Source of the DNA: CAZCDS01 sp964497585 | Lineage (GTDB): Bacteria > Desulfobacterota > Desulfomonilia > Desulfomonilales > Desulfomonilaceae | Assembly: GCA_964497585.1 (NCBI GenBank) | Contig: CAZCDS010000045.1 | Location: forward strand, 1-52,779 | Length of the DNA stretch: 52,779 nt | Direction: 5' to 3' | Part shown: positions 44,417-52,728 of the stretch, piece by piece | Layout: each line of letters begins with the position of its first letter | How positions within the stretch are numbered: the stretch's first letter is position 1 | Notes under the pieces: generated by a model | The model's input: only the letters and a program-made list of their open reading frames with translations | The model's database searches: none | Told to the model about the DNA's origin: nothing | Translations under genes and position numbers: made by a program

Positions 44417-44935
44417 ATGGAATACCGACACGTTGATGGTCCGGTCTATTGCAGGTACGCTCTCACTCCTCCGGTGATGAATTCGGCCCTTGCCGAAAAA
44501 TATGGGATTGAGGCGCCCTCCGCCGTCGCGATGGAGGAGGGTAAGAACGTCAAACTGAGAATGGTCGTAGAGAAGGGAACCGTCCGCATGACCTGCCACG
44601 CGCGGATAGACTGGGTGAAAGAGGACAAGTCAACGGGCGAATATCGGGTCGGTCTGAGCTCTCTTTCGCTCGCGGATCCTGAGTTCCGAATCCTTGAAAA
44701 GAACTTCGTGGCCCGATCGGAGCGGCCGATCGAGCTGGGCGAGACGGTCCGTGACAAGGCCGTCGAATCCGCGCCGATGACACTCGCAGACACTGACGAG
44801 GAAATCACGCGTGTCAAGGCGGTGACTCTCCCGGTGAGTCTTATCGAAACCATCGATGCGAGAAGGGGGAAACTAGGCTTCTCCCAGTTCGTCGTAAGTG
44901 CCCTGCGAGAGCATTGCGAAAGACTGGACCACTAA
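44417..44935 (+). CDS. Protein with PilZ-like core and ribbon-helix-helix-like C-terminus
   Basis: A 172-residue protein. The central part (about 45-95, KLRMVVEKGTVRMTCHARID, then YRVGLSSLSLADPEFRILEKNF) is beta-rich and resembles a PilZ-like domain, but lacks the RxxxR c-di-GMP motif. The C-terminus (about 135-170, VTLPVSLIETIDARRG, FSQFVVSALREH) looks like a ribbon-helix-helix DNA-binding or dimerisation unit. AGAAAGGAGG precedes the start. It is upstream of the qmo genes by 440 nt. Function is unknown; transcription control is one possibility. Confidence 0.55.
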   Translation: MEYRHVDGPVYCRYALTPPVMNSALAEKYGIEAPSAVAMEEGKNVKLRMVVEKGTVRMTCHARIDWVKEDKSTGEYRVGLSSLSLADPEFRILEKNFVARSERPIELGETVRDKAVESAPMTLADTDEEITRVKAVTLPVSLIETIDARRGKLGFSQFVVSALREHCERLDH

Positions 44936-45375
44936 CTTCCAGATCCAATTTATTTTTCCGGTCTCGAATCCGGCGAACTCCTCTCGGAAACGAAAGGGTC
45001 ACCGGATTTGTTTTTAGCAGACTGAAGAGCAACGGCATTCGGTCAGGGGATTGCAGGGGGCTCTCTTTGAGAAAAAGGCGTCTCCGGGTTACCTGCCCCC
45101 ACAGCGGAGTGGTGTCATCGGAGCTGGGTTGGCGGTTGACAAACAAGTCTATCTGGCCGATTATAGTGGTCCATCGCCGAGAATTCCATCGCTGAGTCAG
45201 AATCGGCTGCCCTGCACAAGCGAGGGGCCTGGATTTTACAGGCCAGGGCGGCAGAGGACCTGTGCTTACCGGTCTTTTGCGGTCACGCCCGTGTCACGCG
45301 ATGGTCAGTTTTGGCCTTTGGCGAACCGATCAGGCGAACCCACACGGGCTGGTCACACTCTCTGGGAGGTATTTC
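44936..45375. other. Leader region of the qmo genes
   Basis: 440 nt with no gene. TTGACA (45136-45141) and TATAGT (45162-45167) are 20 nt apart, which is long for a promoter. The first 30 nt after 44936 include T-rich DNA. No aprA or aprB gene is here. Confidence 0.4.
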
Positions 45376-46632
45376 ATGAGTGATGCCGAAAAGAAAATCC
45401 TGGTGGTCGGAGGCGGAATAAGCGGCATGACAGCCGCGCTCGAGGCCGCGGAGGCAGGAGCCGAAGCCATTATTGTGGAGCGCAATCCGTATCTGGGAGG
45501 CCGCGTTGCACTGATGAACCAGTATTTTCCCAAGCTCTGTCCCCCCTCATGCGGACTCGAAATCAACTTCAAACGGATCAAGCAGAATTCCGCAGTCACG
45601 ATCTACACGCTCGCGGACGTGGAGTCGATCAAGGGAGGACCGGGGAACTACGAGGTCACGGTGAACGTGAATCCGAGATACGTCAACGCGAACTGCACCG
45701 CCTGCGGCAAATGCGCGGAGGTGTGCGAGACCGAGATCTCCGACCCGGTCAACTATGGGATGAGCACGACGAAGGCTGCTTATTTGCCGCATCCCATGGC
45801 GTTTCCCTTCCTTTACGTCATCGATCCCTCCATTGTAGGGACGGATGACGGCAAAAGGTGCGCAGACGCCTGTTCCTACGGCGCGGTGGACCTTGATATG
45901 AAGCCCGAGAAGCTCACCCTGAATGTCGGCGCTATTGTCTGGGCCACGGGATGGGAGCCCTACGACGCGGAAAAGGTCGATTACCTCGGAATGGGGAAAT
46001 ATCCCGACGTCATCAGCAGCGTGATGTTCGAGCGCCTCGCAACGCCGTTCGGACCAACCCAGGGAAAGATCCTGCGCCCCTCGGACGGGAAGGAAGTCAA
46101 GAGCATTGCCTTTGTCCAATGCGCGGGTTCACGGGATGAGAACCATCTGGCCTATTGCTCGGGGATTTGCTGCCTGGCCTCTCTCAAGCAGGCCACGTAC
46201 GTCAGAGAGGCGAACCCGGAGAGCAAAGTCTTCATGTACTACATCGACGTTCGTGCCATGGGCAAGTACGAGGACTTCTACACAAAGGTGGATGCGGACG
46301 AGAACGTTTCCCTGATCAAGAGCAAGATTGCCCGGATATCCAAGGATCCGGAATCGGATAGGCTCCTGATCGAGGGCGAAGATATCGGTAACGGCAAAAT
46401 GGTCAAGGAATCGGTGGACATGGCCGTCCTCGCCGTGGGCATGGTTCCCGGAACCGCCACGGCAAAGCCGGACCTCCCGATGGAGTATGACGACTTCGGG
46501 TTCGTTTCAGCGCCCGGGGAATCAGGGATTGTACCCGCGGGATGCGTGAAGGCGCCTCTCGAGGTCGCCGCATCGGTTCAGGATGCGACGGCCGCGGCGC
46601 TCAAAGCCATTCAATACTCATTGGGGAGGTAG
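45376..46632 (+). CDS. qmoA: QmoA-type HdrA-like flavoprotein
   Basis: A 418-residue HdrA-family flavoprotein, close to QmoA of sulfate reducers: FAD motif VVGGGISGMTAALEAAEAG (about 10-28), then NPYLGGRVALMNQYFPKLCPPSCGLEINFKRIK (about 41-73, the QmoA hallmark). A CTACGKCAEVC cluster site (about 110) and RCADACSYGAVD (about 161) suggest it also binds iron-sulfur, which some QmoA proteins lack. A C-terminal FAD-binding end is present (VPAGCVKAPLEVAASVQDA). The start at 45376 has GGGAGGT upstream. In sulfate reducers Qmo passes electrons to APS reductase, but aprAB is not adjacent here. Confidence 0.88.
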   Translation: MSDAEKKILVVGGGISGMTAALEAAEAGAEAIIVERNPYLGGRVALMNQYFPKLCPPSCGLEINFKRIKQNSAVTIYTLADVESIKGGPGNYEVTVNVNPRYVNANCTACGKCAEVCETEISDPVNYGMSTTKAAYLPHPMAFPFLYVIDPSIVGTDDGKRCADACSYGAVDLDMKPEKLTLNVGAIVWATGWEPYDAEKVDYLGMGKYPDVISSVMFERLATPFGPTQGKILRPSDGKEVKSIAFVQCAGSRDENHLAYCSGICCLASLKQATYVREANPESKVFMYYIDVRAMGKYEDFYTKVDADENVSLIKSKIARISKDPESDRLLIEGEDIGNGKMVKESVDMAVLAVGMVPGTATAKPDLPMEYDDFGFVSAPGESGIVPAGCVKAPLEVAASVQDATAAALKAIQYSLGR

Positions 46633-46638
46633 AAGTTC

Positions 46639-48780
46639 ATGGATCAGAAGGTCGGCGTATATATATGCTCAGGATGCGATATCGGAGCATCCATCGACTC
46701 GGAAGCCCTCTCCGGTGTTGCCAACGACGAATTCTCCGTTGCCAAGTGTGTGACGCATGAGGCGCTGTGCGGTGAAGAAGGGATCGGCATCCTCCGAAAG
46801 GACGTGGAATCGGGCGAAGTTAACTGCCTTGTGGTAGCAGCGTGTTCCGCACGGGCCAAGACCGATGTCTTCAGCTTCGATCCCGCGGCGACGATACTGG
46901 AACGGGTCAACCTGCGGGAACACGTCGCCTGGTGCCAACCACCGGGTGAAGAAGACACGCAGATGATGGCCGAGGATTATCTCCGCATGGGCATCGTCAA
47001 GGTTCAGAAGTCGAAGATCCCCGAGCCGTTCAACGAAGAGATCGACAAGTCCCTGCTCGTTATCGGTGGGGGGGCTGCCGGTTTGCAGGCCGCTCTGGAC
47101 GCCGCGAATGCGGGCTACACGGTGACGCTCGTGGAAAAAGAGCCTGAACTCGGCGGGTACATGGCCAAATGGCACAAGAACACGCCAACGAAGGGCTCGT
47201 ACCAGGATCTCGAGGAGATCACCATTCAGGACACGATTGACCAAGTCAGCGCCAACGATGCCATTACCGTGATGACCGGAACGACCGTCGGGAAGATCGG
47301 GGGAGCGCCGGGGATGTTCGATGTCACCTTCAGCAACGGCACCGAGCCGACCCGGGTCGGCGCGATCGTGCTTGCAGCGGGGTGGAAGCCCTATGATCCC
47401 GGCAAGCTGGAGCATCTCTCCTACGGCAAGTTCCCTGACATTATCACGAACGTGCAGATGGAAGAGATGGCCAAGGCGGGAAAGATCACCTGCCCCTCGG
47501 ACGGTTCGGAACCTTCGGTAGTGGCCTTCATCCAGTGTGCGGGATCCCGGGACCCCAACCACCTGCCGTACTGCAGTGCGGTCTGCTGTCGCGTATCGCT
47601 CAAACAGGCCCTGTACGTCAAGGAACAGAACGAGGAGAGCAAGGTCTTCATCTTCTACAAGGACATGCGGGCTCCGGAGCAGAGTGAGGAGTTCTACAAG
47701 AAAGTCCAAAAGGAGGGCGTTGTTTTCGTCAAAACCGATACATCGAAGGTCGCAATCGGCGAAGGCTCGGAACTCAAGCTCGGCATCGAGACCGTCGACG
47801 AACTCCTTGGCGAGCCCATGATGGCGGAAGCCGATCTGGTCGTGCTCGCTACCGGTATGGAACCCGCGGTGCTCGATGACCCGATTCTCAACCTCGAGTA
47901 CCGACAGGGACCGGGCATGCCCGAGTTGAAGTACGGGTTCCCCGATTCCCACTATGTCTGCTTCCCGTACGAAACGAGACGGACGGGCATTTACTCGGCC
48001 GGCTGCGTCAGGCAGCCCATGACCGCCACGCGGGCGACCAACGACGGAACCGGCGCGGCCATGAAAGCGATCCAAAGCGTGGAGCTTACCTCACTGGGCA
48101 AGGCGGTCCATCCCCGGGCCGGCGACCTCACCTATCCGGATCTTTTCATTACGCGCTGTACCCAGTGCAAACGGTGCACGGAAGAGTGTCCCTTCGGCAT
48201 GTACAACGAGGACGAAAAGGGCACGCCCCTGCCTTATCCGACCCGCTGCCGCAGGTGCGGAATCTGCATGGGTTCCTGTCCGGAACGTATCATCTCCTTT
48301 GCGAACTACTCGGTGGATATGATCGGCTCGATGATCAAGACCATCCACGTGCCCGACGAGTACGACGAGAAGCCGCGAATCGTGGCACTGATCTGCGAGA
48401 ACGACGCGTTACCCGCGGTAGATATGGCCGGCCTCGCCCGGTTGCAGTATCCCCCGTGGGTGAGGTTCATCCCCATGAGATGCCTTGGCGGCTTGAATCT
48501 TGTCTGGATAGCCGATGCGCTCTCCAAGGGAATCGACGGGATTCTGCTCCTGGGATGCACGTACGGTGACGACTATCAGTGCCACTTTATTTCGGGGAGC
48601 GAACTGGCCAACTATCGAATGGAGAAGATCCAGGAAACGCTGGACCGCCTGATGCTGGAATCGGATCGAATACGACTGGAGCAGATCTCCATCGACCAGT
48701 TCCGGAGGATCCCCGAAATCATTCAGGAGTTCACCGAAACGATCGAGGCGGTGGGTCCTAACCCGTACAAAGGCTTCTGA
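46639..48780 (+). CDS. qmoB: QmoB-type flavoprotein with MvhD-like domain
   Basis: A 713-residue protein, 6 nt after qmoA. The N-terminus (KVGVYICSGCDIGASIDSEAL, then VVAACSARAKTDVF) is the QmoB start. A HdrA-like FAD domain follows (VIGGGAAGLQAALDAANAGY, about 141-160). Two [4Fe-4S] sites lie at about 511-551 (CTQCKRCTEECP, CRRCGICMGSCP). The C-terminus (about 575-713) is a MvhD-like domain with Cys-containing motifs (LICENDA, RCLGGLN, LGCTYGDDYQCHF). The architecture matches QmoB and suits electron transfer or flavin-based bifurcation with HdrB/HdrC-type partners. Confidence 0.9.
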   Translation: MDQKVGVYICSGCDIGASIDSEALSGVANDEFSVAKCVTHEALCGEEGIGILRKDVESGEVNCLVVAACSARAKTDVFSFDPAATILERVNLREHVAWCQPPGEEDTQMMAEDYLRMGIVKVQKSKIPEPFNEEIDKSLLVIGGGAAGLQAALDAANAGYTVTLVEKEPELGGYMAKWHKNTPTKGSYQDLEEITIQDTIDQVSANDAITVMTGTTVGKIGGAPGMFDVTFSNGTEPTRVGAIVLAAGWKPYDPGKLEHLSYGKFPDIITNVQMEEMAKAGKITCPSDGSEPSVVAFIQCAGSRDPNHLPYCSAVCCRVSLKQALYVKEQNEESKVFIFYKDMRAPEQSEEFYKKVQKEGVVFVKTDTSKVAIGEGSELKLGIETVDELLGEPMMAEADLVVLATGMEPAVLDDPILNLEYRQGPGMPELKYGFPDSHYVCFPYETRRTGIYSAGCVRQPMTATRATNDGTGAAMKAIQSVELTSLGKAVHPRAGDLTYPDLFITRCTQCKRCTEECPFGMYNEDEKGTPLPYPTRCRRCGICMGSCPERIISFANYSVDMIGSMIKTIHVPDEYDEKPRIVALICENDALPAVDMAGLARLQYPPWVRFIPMRCLGGLNLVWIADALSKGIDGILLLGCTYGDDYQCHFISGSELANYRMEKIQETLDRLMLESDRIRLEQISIDQFRRIPEIIQEFTETIEAVGPNPYKGF

Positions 48781-48848
48781 TAAGGCACCTTGGTCTCGGA
48801 TCGAGCAATCGCGCGGGTCGAACCGATTCGCGCTGACAATGGCAGGGT

Positions 48849-48925
48849 GAGCGGCCCCGCAACAAACCGTGAGCCGCTCGCTCCGAACAAATCAGATTAT
48901 TGAAAAAGGACCCCCGGTCTTTTTC
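48849..48925 (+). promoter_or_regulatory. Two hairpins in the qmoB-hdrD gap
   Basis: GAGCGGC/GCCGCTC (48849-48855 with 48873-48879) and GAAAAAG-G-ACC/GGTCTTTTTC (48902-48912 with 48916-48925, one bulge, CCC loop). The second ends right before the GAGGA ribosome site of the next gene, so it could tune its translation or be a processing site. Confidence 0.45.
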
Positions 48926-48936
48926 GAGGATGTGTC

Positions 48937-50097
48937 ATGGAAACGAGAATACCTTTTCTGGAAGTGAGCGACGCAATCATTCTTTCCGGTGCGGAGAATC
49001 TGTACTGGTGCATGCAGTGCGGACTGTGCACCGGCACCTGTCCGTACCGGCTCGTCCCCGGCGAGGCGTCGGAGCAGTTCAACGTGCGATGGGTGCAACG
49101 TCTCGGCCAACTCGGCCTGGAAGGATTCGAATCGGAGAATTGTCTCTTCGCGTGCACCACGTGCCGCGCGTGCGTGGACGTTTGCCCCAGGGGCGTGGAC
49201 ATCATCGGCAACATCGTCGGAATGCGCAGGATGATGGCCGAGGTAGGGACGATTCCCGCAAGTCTCAAGCCCATAGCGGGAAGCCTGCACGCGCAGGGGA
49301 ACCCATGGTCCGGTCAGCGCGACAAACGGACCGAATGGATCAAGGACGTCGAGATCCCTACGTTTTCGGACCAGACCGAGTATTTCCTCTTCGTCTGCTG
49401 CACCTCCTGCTTTGACGTGAGGAGCCAAAAGATTGCACGCGCCGTTGCCAAGTCGCTGCAGGCTGCGGGGATCAGCTTCGGGATCATCGGCAACGAGGAG
49501 AGCTGCTGCGGAGAGGCGATCCGTAAGGTCGGGGATGAGGAGCTTTTCCAGAAACTGGCCTCCTCCAATGTCGAGCTTTTCAACGGCAAGGGTGTCAAGA
49601 AGATCATCGTGACCTCTCCCCATTGTCTCTTCACGTTTAAGAACGAATACCCCGATCTGGGAGGAGAGTACGAAGTCTACCATTACACGGAGATCCTGGC
49701 TCAGGCACTCAAGGACGGAAAGCTCAGCCTCTCCGGCGACGGCGTCGGAGCGATCGCGCTGCACGATCCCTGCTATCTGGGACGTCACAGCGAGGTGTAC
49801 GACGCGCCGCGGGAACTCATGAAAGCCCTCCCCGGAGCAGACGTCAGGGAACTGGCACGCAACCGCAACAAGAGCCTCTGTTGCCAGGGGGGAGGAGGAC
49901 GGGTCTGGATGGAGACTGCTGCGGGCGAGCGGTTCGCAGAGCTTCGCATCACCGAGGCCCTGGAATCGGGCGCCGAGACTCTAGTCACGGCCTGCCCGTA
50001 CTGCATCACCATGCTCGAGGACTCCTGCAACGTCATGGGCAAGACGGAGCAGCTCAAGGTGATGGAACTCTCAGAAGCAATCGCTGAGCGCGTCTGA
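48937..50097 (+). CDS. HdrD-like (fused HdrC-HdrB) iron-sulfur protein
   Basis: A 386-residue soluble protein. Two N-terminal [4Fe-4S] motifs (CMQCGLCTGTCP about 26-37, CTTCRACVDVCP about 75-86) are of HdrC type. Two CCG domains follow: FVCCTSCFDV with EESCCGEA and SPHCLFTF; then HDPCYLGRHSEVYDAP with SLCCQGGGGRVW and TACPYCITML. CCG domains bind the unusual clusters of heterodisulfide reductase. No membrane spans or haem sites are present, unlike QmoC. The order qmoA-qmoB-hdrD suggests it replaces QmoC, with disulfide or another soluble carrier as partner. Confidence 0.9.
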   Translation: METRIPFLEVSDAIILSGAENLYWCMQCGLCTGTCPYRLVPGEASEQFNVRWVQRLGQLGLEGFESENCLFACTTCRACVDVCPRGVDIIGNIVGMRRMMAEVGTIPASLKPIAGSLHAQGNPWSGQRDKRTEWIKDVEIPTFSDQTEYFLFVCCTSCFDVRSQKIARAVAKSLQAAGISFGIIGNEESCCGEAIRKVGDEELFQKLASSNVELFNGKGVKKIIVTSPHCLFTFKNEYPDLGGEYEVYHYTEILAQALKDGKLSLSGDGVGAIALHDPCYLGRHSEVYDAPRELMKALPGADVRELARNRNKSLCCQGGGGRVWMETAAGERFAELRITEALESGAETLVTACPYCITMLEDSCNVMGKTEQLKVMELSEAIAERV

Positions 50098-50127
50098 CGG
50101 GGTTCAGATCTTCAAGAGTGTTTACGG

Positions 50128-50161
50128 GGGGGGGGCCTTTTACGGCAAAAAGGCCCTCCCC
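50128..50161 (+). terminator. Terminator hairpin after the hdrD-like gene
   Basis: A 14-bp stem (50128-50141 with 50148-50161, one G-T pair, 6-nt loop) 30 nt past the stop. The right arm (AAAAGGCCCTCCCC) and the next bases (TGTGGACTCTTACC) closely match those of the palindrome at 53-84 and its flank. It is thus a copy of the same dispersed element. Confidence 0.65.
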
Positions 50162-50274
50162 TGTGGACTCTTACCTTCCTCTCCTCTGCGCCGCCAAACC
50201 AGCATGGACCCGCTTGACTGCCTCCCGCTAAGTCATATACTGATGTGCACCAATCGGATTACCTCGGAGGAACC

Positions 50275-50919
50275 ATGACGGAGAATCAATCTGACACCGG
50301 ATCTGCACCACAAGCAGCCCCGGGGCTGTCCATAGAGTCGCTGGAGAAACTGGTTGAAGAGAAGCCCGATTCAGCGAATGCACATTACAATCTCGGTCTG
50401 GCACTCGCCGCTGAAAGCCAATGGAACCGTAGTATGGAGGAGTTTCAAAAGGCATTGAAGCTCAAGCCCGGTCTCGCGGAGGCCCGCGTCAATATGGCAG
50501 GTATCCTGCTCAGGCAGGGTGACTACGACGCGTGTATTCAACAAAGCCTCAAGGCCCTTGAATTTCGGCCCGATCTCGCGGAGGCGTGCATCAACGTCGG
50601 GGTCGCGTTCACGCACAAGGGGATGCTCGACCAGGCTGTTCAGAGCTTTCACAGAGCCCTCAGTATCCAACCCGATGCGCTGATGGCTCACCTCAACCTC
50701 GGAAACTGCTACCTCACCCTGGGTGATTACGACAAGAGCGTAGAACACAACAGGAAAGCCGTTGAGGTCAAACCCGACTTCGGCATGGCTCACAACAACC
50801 TCGCCGTTGCCCTGTATCACAAGGAAGACCGGGAAGGAGCCAAGGAACACGCGCAAATGGCGCTCGACCTCGGGTACACTGTGAATCCGGAATTCCTCAA
50901 ACTGATCGGGCTGAGGTGA
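50275..50919 (+). CDS. TPR-repeat protein
   Basis: A 214-residue cytoplasmic protein made almost wholly of tetratricopeptide repeats (about five: ANAHYNLGLALAAESQWN, AEARVNMAGILLRQGDYD, AEACINVGVAFTHKGMLD, LMAHLNLGNCYLTLGDYD, GMAHNNLAVALYHKEDRE). It has no signal or catalytic domain. The ATG at 50275 follows CGGAGGAACC; an earlier ATG lacks a ribosome site. TPR arrays bind other proteins; the partner is unknown. It lies between the Hdr gene and the ATPase-PIN pair, 25 nt before the ATPase. Confidence 0.88.
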   Translation: MTENQSDTGSAPQAAPGLSIESLEKLVEEKPDSANAHYNLGLALAAESQWNRSMEEFQKALKLKPGLAEARVNMAGILLRQGDYDACIQQSLKALEFRPDLAEACINVGVAFTHKGMLDQAVQSFHRALSIQPDALMAHLNLGNCYLTLGDYDKSVEHNRKAVEVKPDFGMAHNNLAVALYHKEDREGAKEHAQMALDLGYTVNPEFLKLIGLR

Positions 50920-50944
50920 GAAGGCTCTCATAGGCCGGAAAACT

Positions 50945-52228
50945 ATGCATCATTTCTTGAATTTCAAGGGCTTCGCCGAGGCCAAGCTAGACCTCTTTGA
51001 GCCTCTGACCGTTTTGATCGGCCCCAACGGCTCCGGCAAGAGCAATGTGATCGAGGCGGTGGAACTCCTTTCTTTCGTAGCCCAAGGACGTCCACTCCAC
51101 GAAGTAGTCGATGTGGGGAGTGGAACCCCCGGTGATTTGGAGATTCGTGGGGGACTGGCTTCGTGTCCACGGTACGGGAGCCCACTCTTTGCGCTAGGTT
51201 TCTCGGCATCGATTCCTTTCGAGAGGGAGCGAAATCGCCTGAGGTACGACATCGTTGTCCAGCCAGAACCGTACCCGCGGATTGCATTGGAGAAGCTGAT
51301 AATCGGCGGCGAAATCATGATCTTTGAGACCGTGCTTAAAACGGACATGGCTGTATCAGGGGACATAAAGGTGCGCTACAACAACTTCGCACAGGGCGGT
51401 AAGAAGCCGATTGTCCGAGTGCCGGCCAGCCGTTCGGTGCTGTCTCAATACCATCAGTTTGCCACGAAGAACAAGAAATTTAAGCAGTGCGCTCAAGTGG
51501 TCCGGATCGTCTCGGTATATCTCAGTTCTTCTTTCGTGTTCGATCCCGCTCCAGACCTTATGCGTTCCTATGGACGGATCGGCGATCGTCAATTGACGAG
51601 GAACGGCAAGAACCTGTCTGCCGTTTTGTATTCTTTGAGGCACGGTACCGAGGAACAGCAAGAGTCTCTCGAAAGGCTTTTCGGGTGGATCAAGCAGTTG
51701 CCCGAAGAACCGTACAGCGACCTTGATTTCGTCGCAACCAAATTGGGGGACGTGATCTTCGGATTCAAGGAAGACGGAAACTTCGTGGACGCCCGGAGTC
51801 TCTCGAACGGAACACTTCGGAGCCTGGCGGTGCTCACCGCGTTGGAGACCGTTGCAGAGGGCTCGCGGGTAATCATTGAGGAGTTCGACAACGGCCTGCA
51901 CCCGAGCCGAGTGAGAGTCCTGACCCAGGCACTGAGGAGTTGCTGCGAACGACGAAAGCTGAATGTCCTCGTCACCACTCACAATCCCGCCACCCTTGAC
52001 TGCCTGGACTCGGAACAACTCAAAGGCGTGGTGATGTGCGTGTGGGATGACGCGCTGGAATCGTTCAATCTCGTGAGACTGGTGGACGTGCCGAGGTACC
52101 CCGAACTCATGGAGCGCGGTCGGCTCGGTGACCTTGTTACACGCCGTGTGGTCAAGGATTATCTGAGCCCTCAATTTGAAGAAAAGCGGAAGGGTGAGGC
52201 TTTGAAGTGGCTCGAAGACCTGGGATGA
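50945..52228 (+). CDS. ABC-type AAA ATPase (RecF/OLD-like)
   Basis: A 427-residue ATPase: Walker A GPNGSGKS (26-33), an ABC signature-like LSNGTLRS (about 288-295), Walker B VIIEEFDNGLHP (about 308-319), and the H-loop TTHNP (about 343-347). This is the AAA-21/RecF/OLD group of single-subunit ABC ATPases, common in phage defence and DNA repair. No nuclease domain is fused. The next gene, a PIN nuclease, overlaps its stop by 4 nt, so both are made together. The start ATG has a poor ribosome site, so coupling to the TPR gene 25 nt upstream is possible. Confidence 0.9.
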   Translation: MHHFLNFKGFAEAKLDLFEPLTVLIGPNGSGKSNVIEAVELLSFVAQGRPLHEVVDVGSGTPGDLEIRGGLASCPRYGSPLFALGFSASIPFERERNRLRYDIVVQPEPYPRIALEKLIIGGEIMIFETVLKTDMAVSGDIKVRYNNFAQGGKKPIVRVPASRSVLSQYHQFATKNKKFKQCAQVVRIVSVYLSSSFVFDPAPDLMRSYGRIGDRQLTRNGKNLSAVLYSLRHGTEEQQESLERLFGWIKQLPEEPYSDLDFVATKLGDVIFGFKEDGNFVDARSLSNGTLRSLAVLTALETVAEGSRVIIEEFDNGLHPSRVRVLTQALRSCCERRKLNVLVTTHNPATLDCLDSEQLKGVVMCVWDDALESFNLVRLVDVPRYPELMERGRLGDLVTRRVVKDYLSPQFEEKRKGEALKWLEDLG

Positions 52229-52728
52229 TACAACACGTCTACGTGATCGATACGAGTTATCTGACTGAATTGTTTGGAGTCCCAGGCTATTCAGAGGCGA
52301 AGGGACGACGGGCAGTCACGAAGCGGTTCAAACAAGCGGTCCAAAGGAATGCTATGCTCTATGTCCCAATCCCGTGCCTTTTCGAGCTTGGCAACCACAT
52401 AAGTCACGTCGACGCTGGACGCACGCGAAGAGAGCTAGCTCAAAAGCTCTCCCAAAGCGTACTCTCAAGCATAGACAAGAGCATTCCCTGGACGATTGTC
52501 CCTGCGCCGGGAATAGAGCTTCTTACACAACTGCAGGTGTCGTGCACGGTCTTCGCTCAACGGCTCGCCACGCAAAGGGTTGCTCTCACGGACTCCTTCG
52601 TAGCGCAGGAAGCGCTGCGTCTGAAGAGCAAGTACTCTGGCCAGCCGTACGAAGTGCACATCTGGACGAAGGACCAGACTCTCAAGCGGCTGGAACCGGA
52701 CCCAGAAGCCAACCCGTTTGTGGGGTAA
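52225..52728 (+). CDS. PIN-domain nuclease-like protein
   Basis: A 167-residue PIN-fold protein with conserved acidic residues Asp9 (YVIDTSYL), Glu54 (PCLFELGNHI), Asp123 (VALTDSFVAQEAL) and Asp150 (WTKDQTL). These match the PIN catalytic set used by VapC-type and related RNases. It starts at the ATG at 52225, inside the ATPase stop (ATGA). No antitoxin-like small gene is present; the ATPase takes that place. It probably cleaves RNA when triggered by the ATPase, in a defence or stress role. It ends 51 nt before the window edge. Confidence 0.8.
   Translation: MIQHVYVIDTSYLTELFGVPGYSEAKGRRAVTKRFKQAVQRNAMLYVPIPCLFELGNHISHVDAGRTRRELAQKLSQSVLSSIDKSIPWTIVPAPGIELLTQLQVSCTVFAQRLATQRVALTDSFVAQEALRLKSKYSGQPYEVHIWTKDQTLKRLEPDPEANPFVG

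Noticed and set aside
44936..45375. Possible aprAB or other sulfate-reduction gene before qmoA
   Set aside because: No frame in this gap has a recognisable domain.
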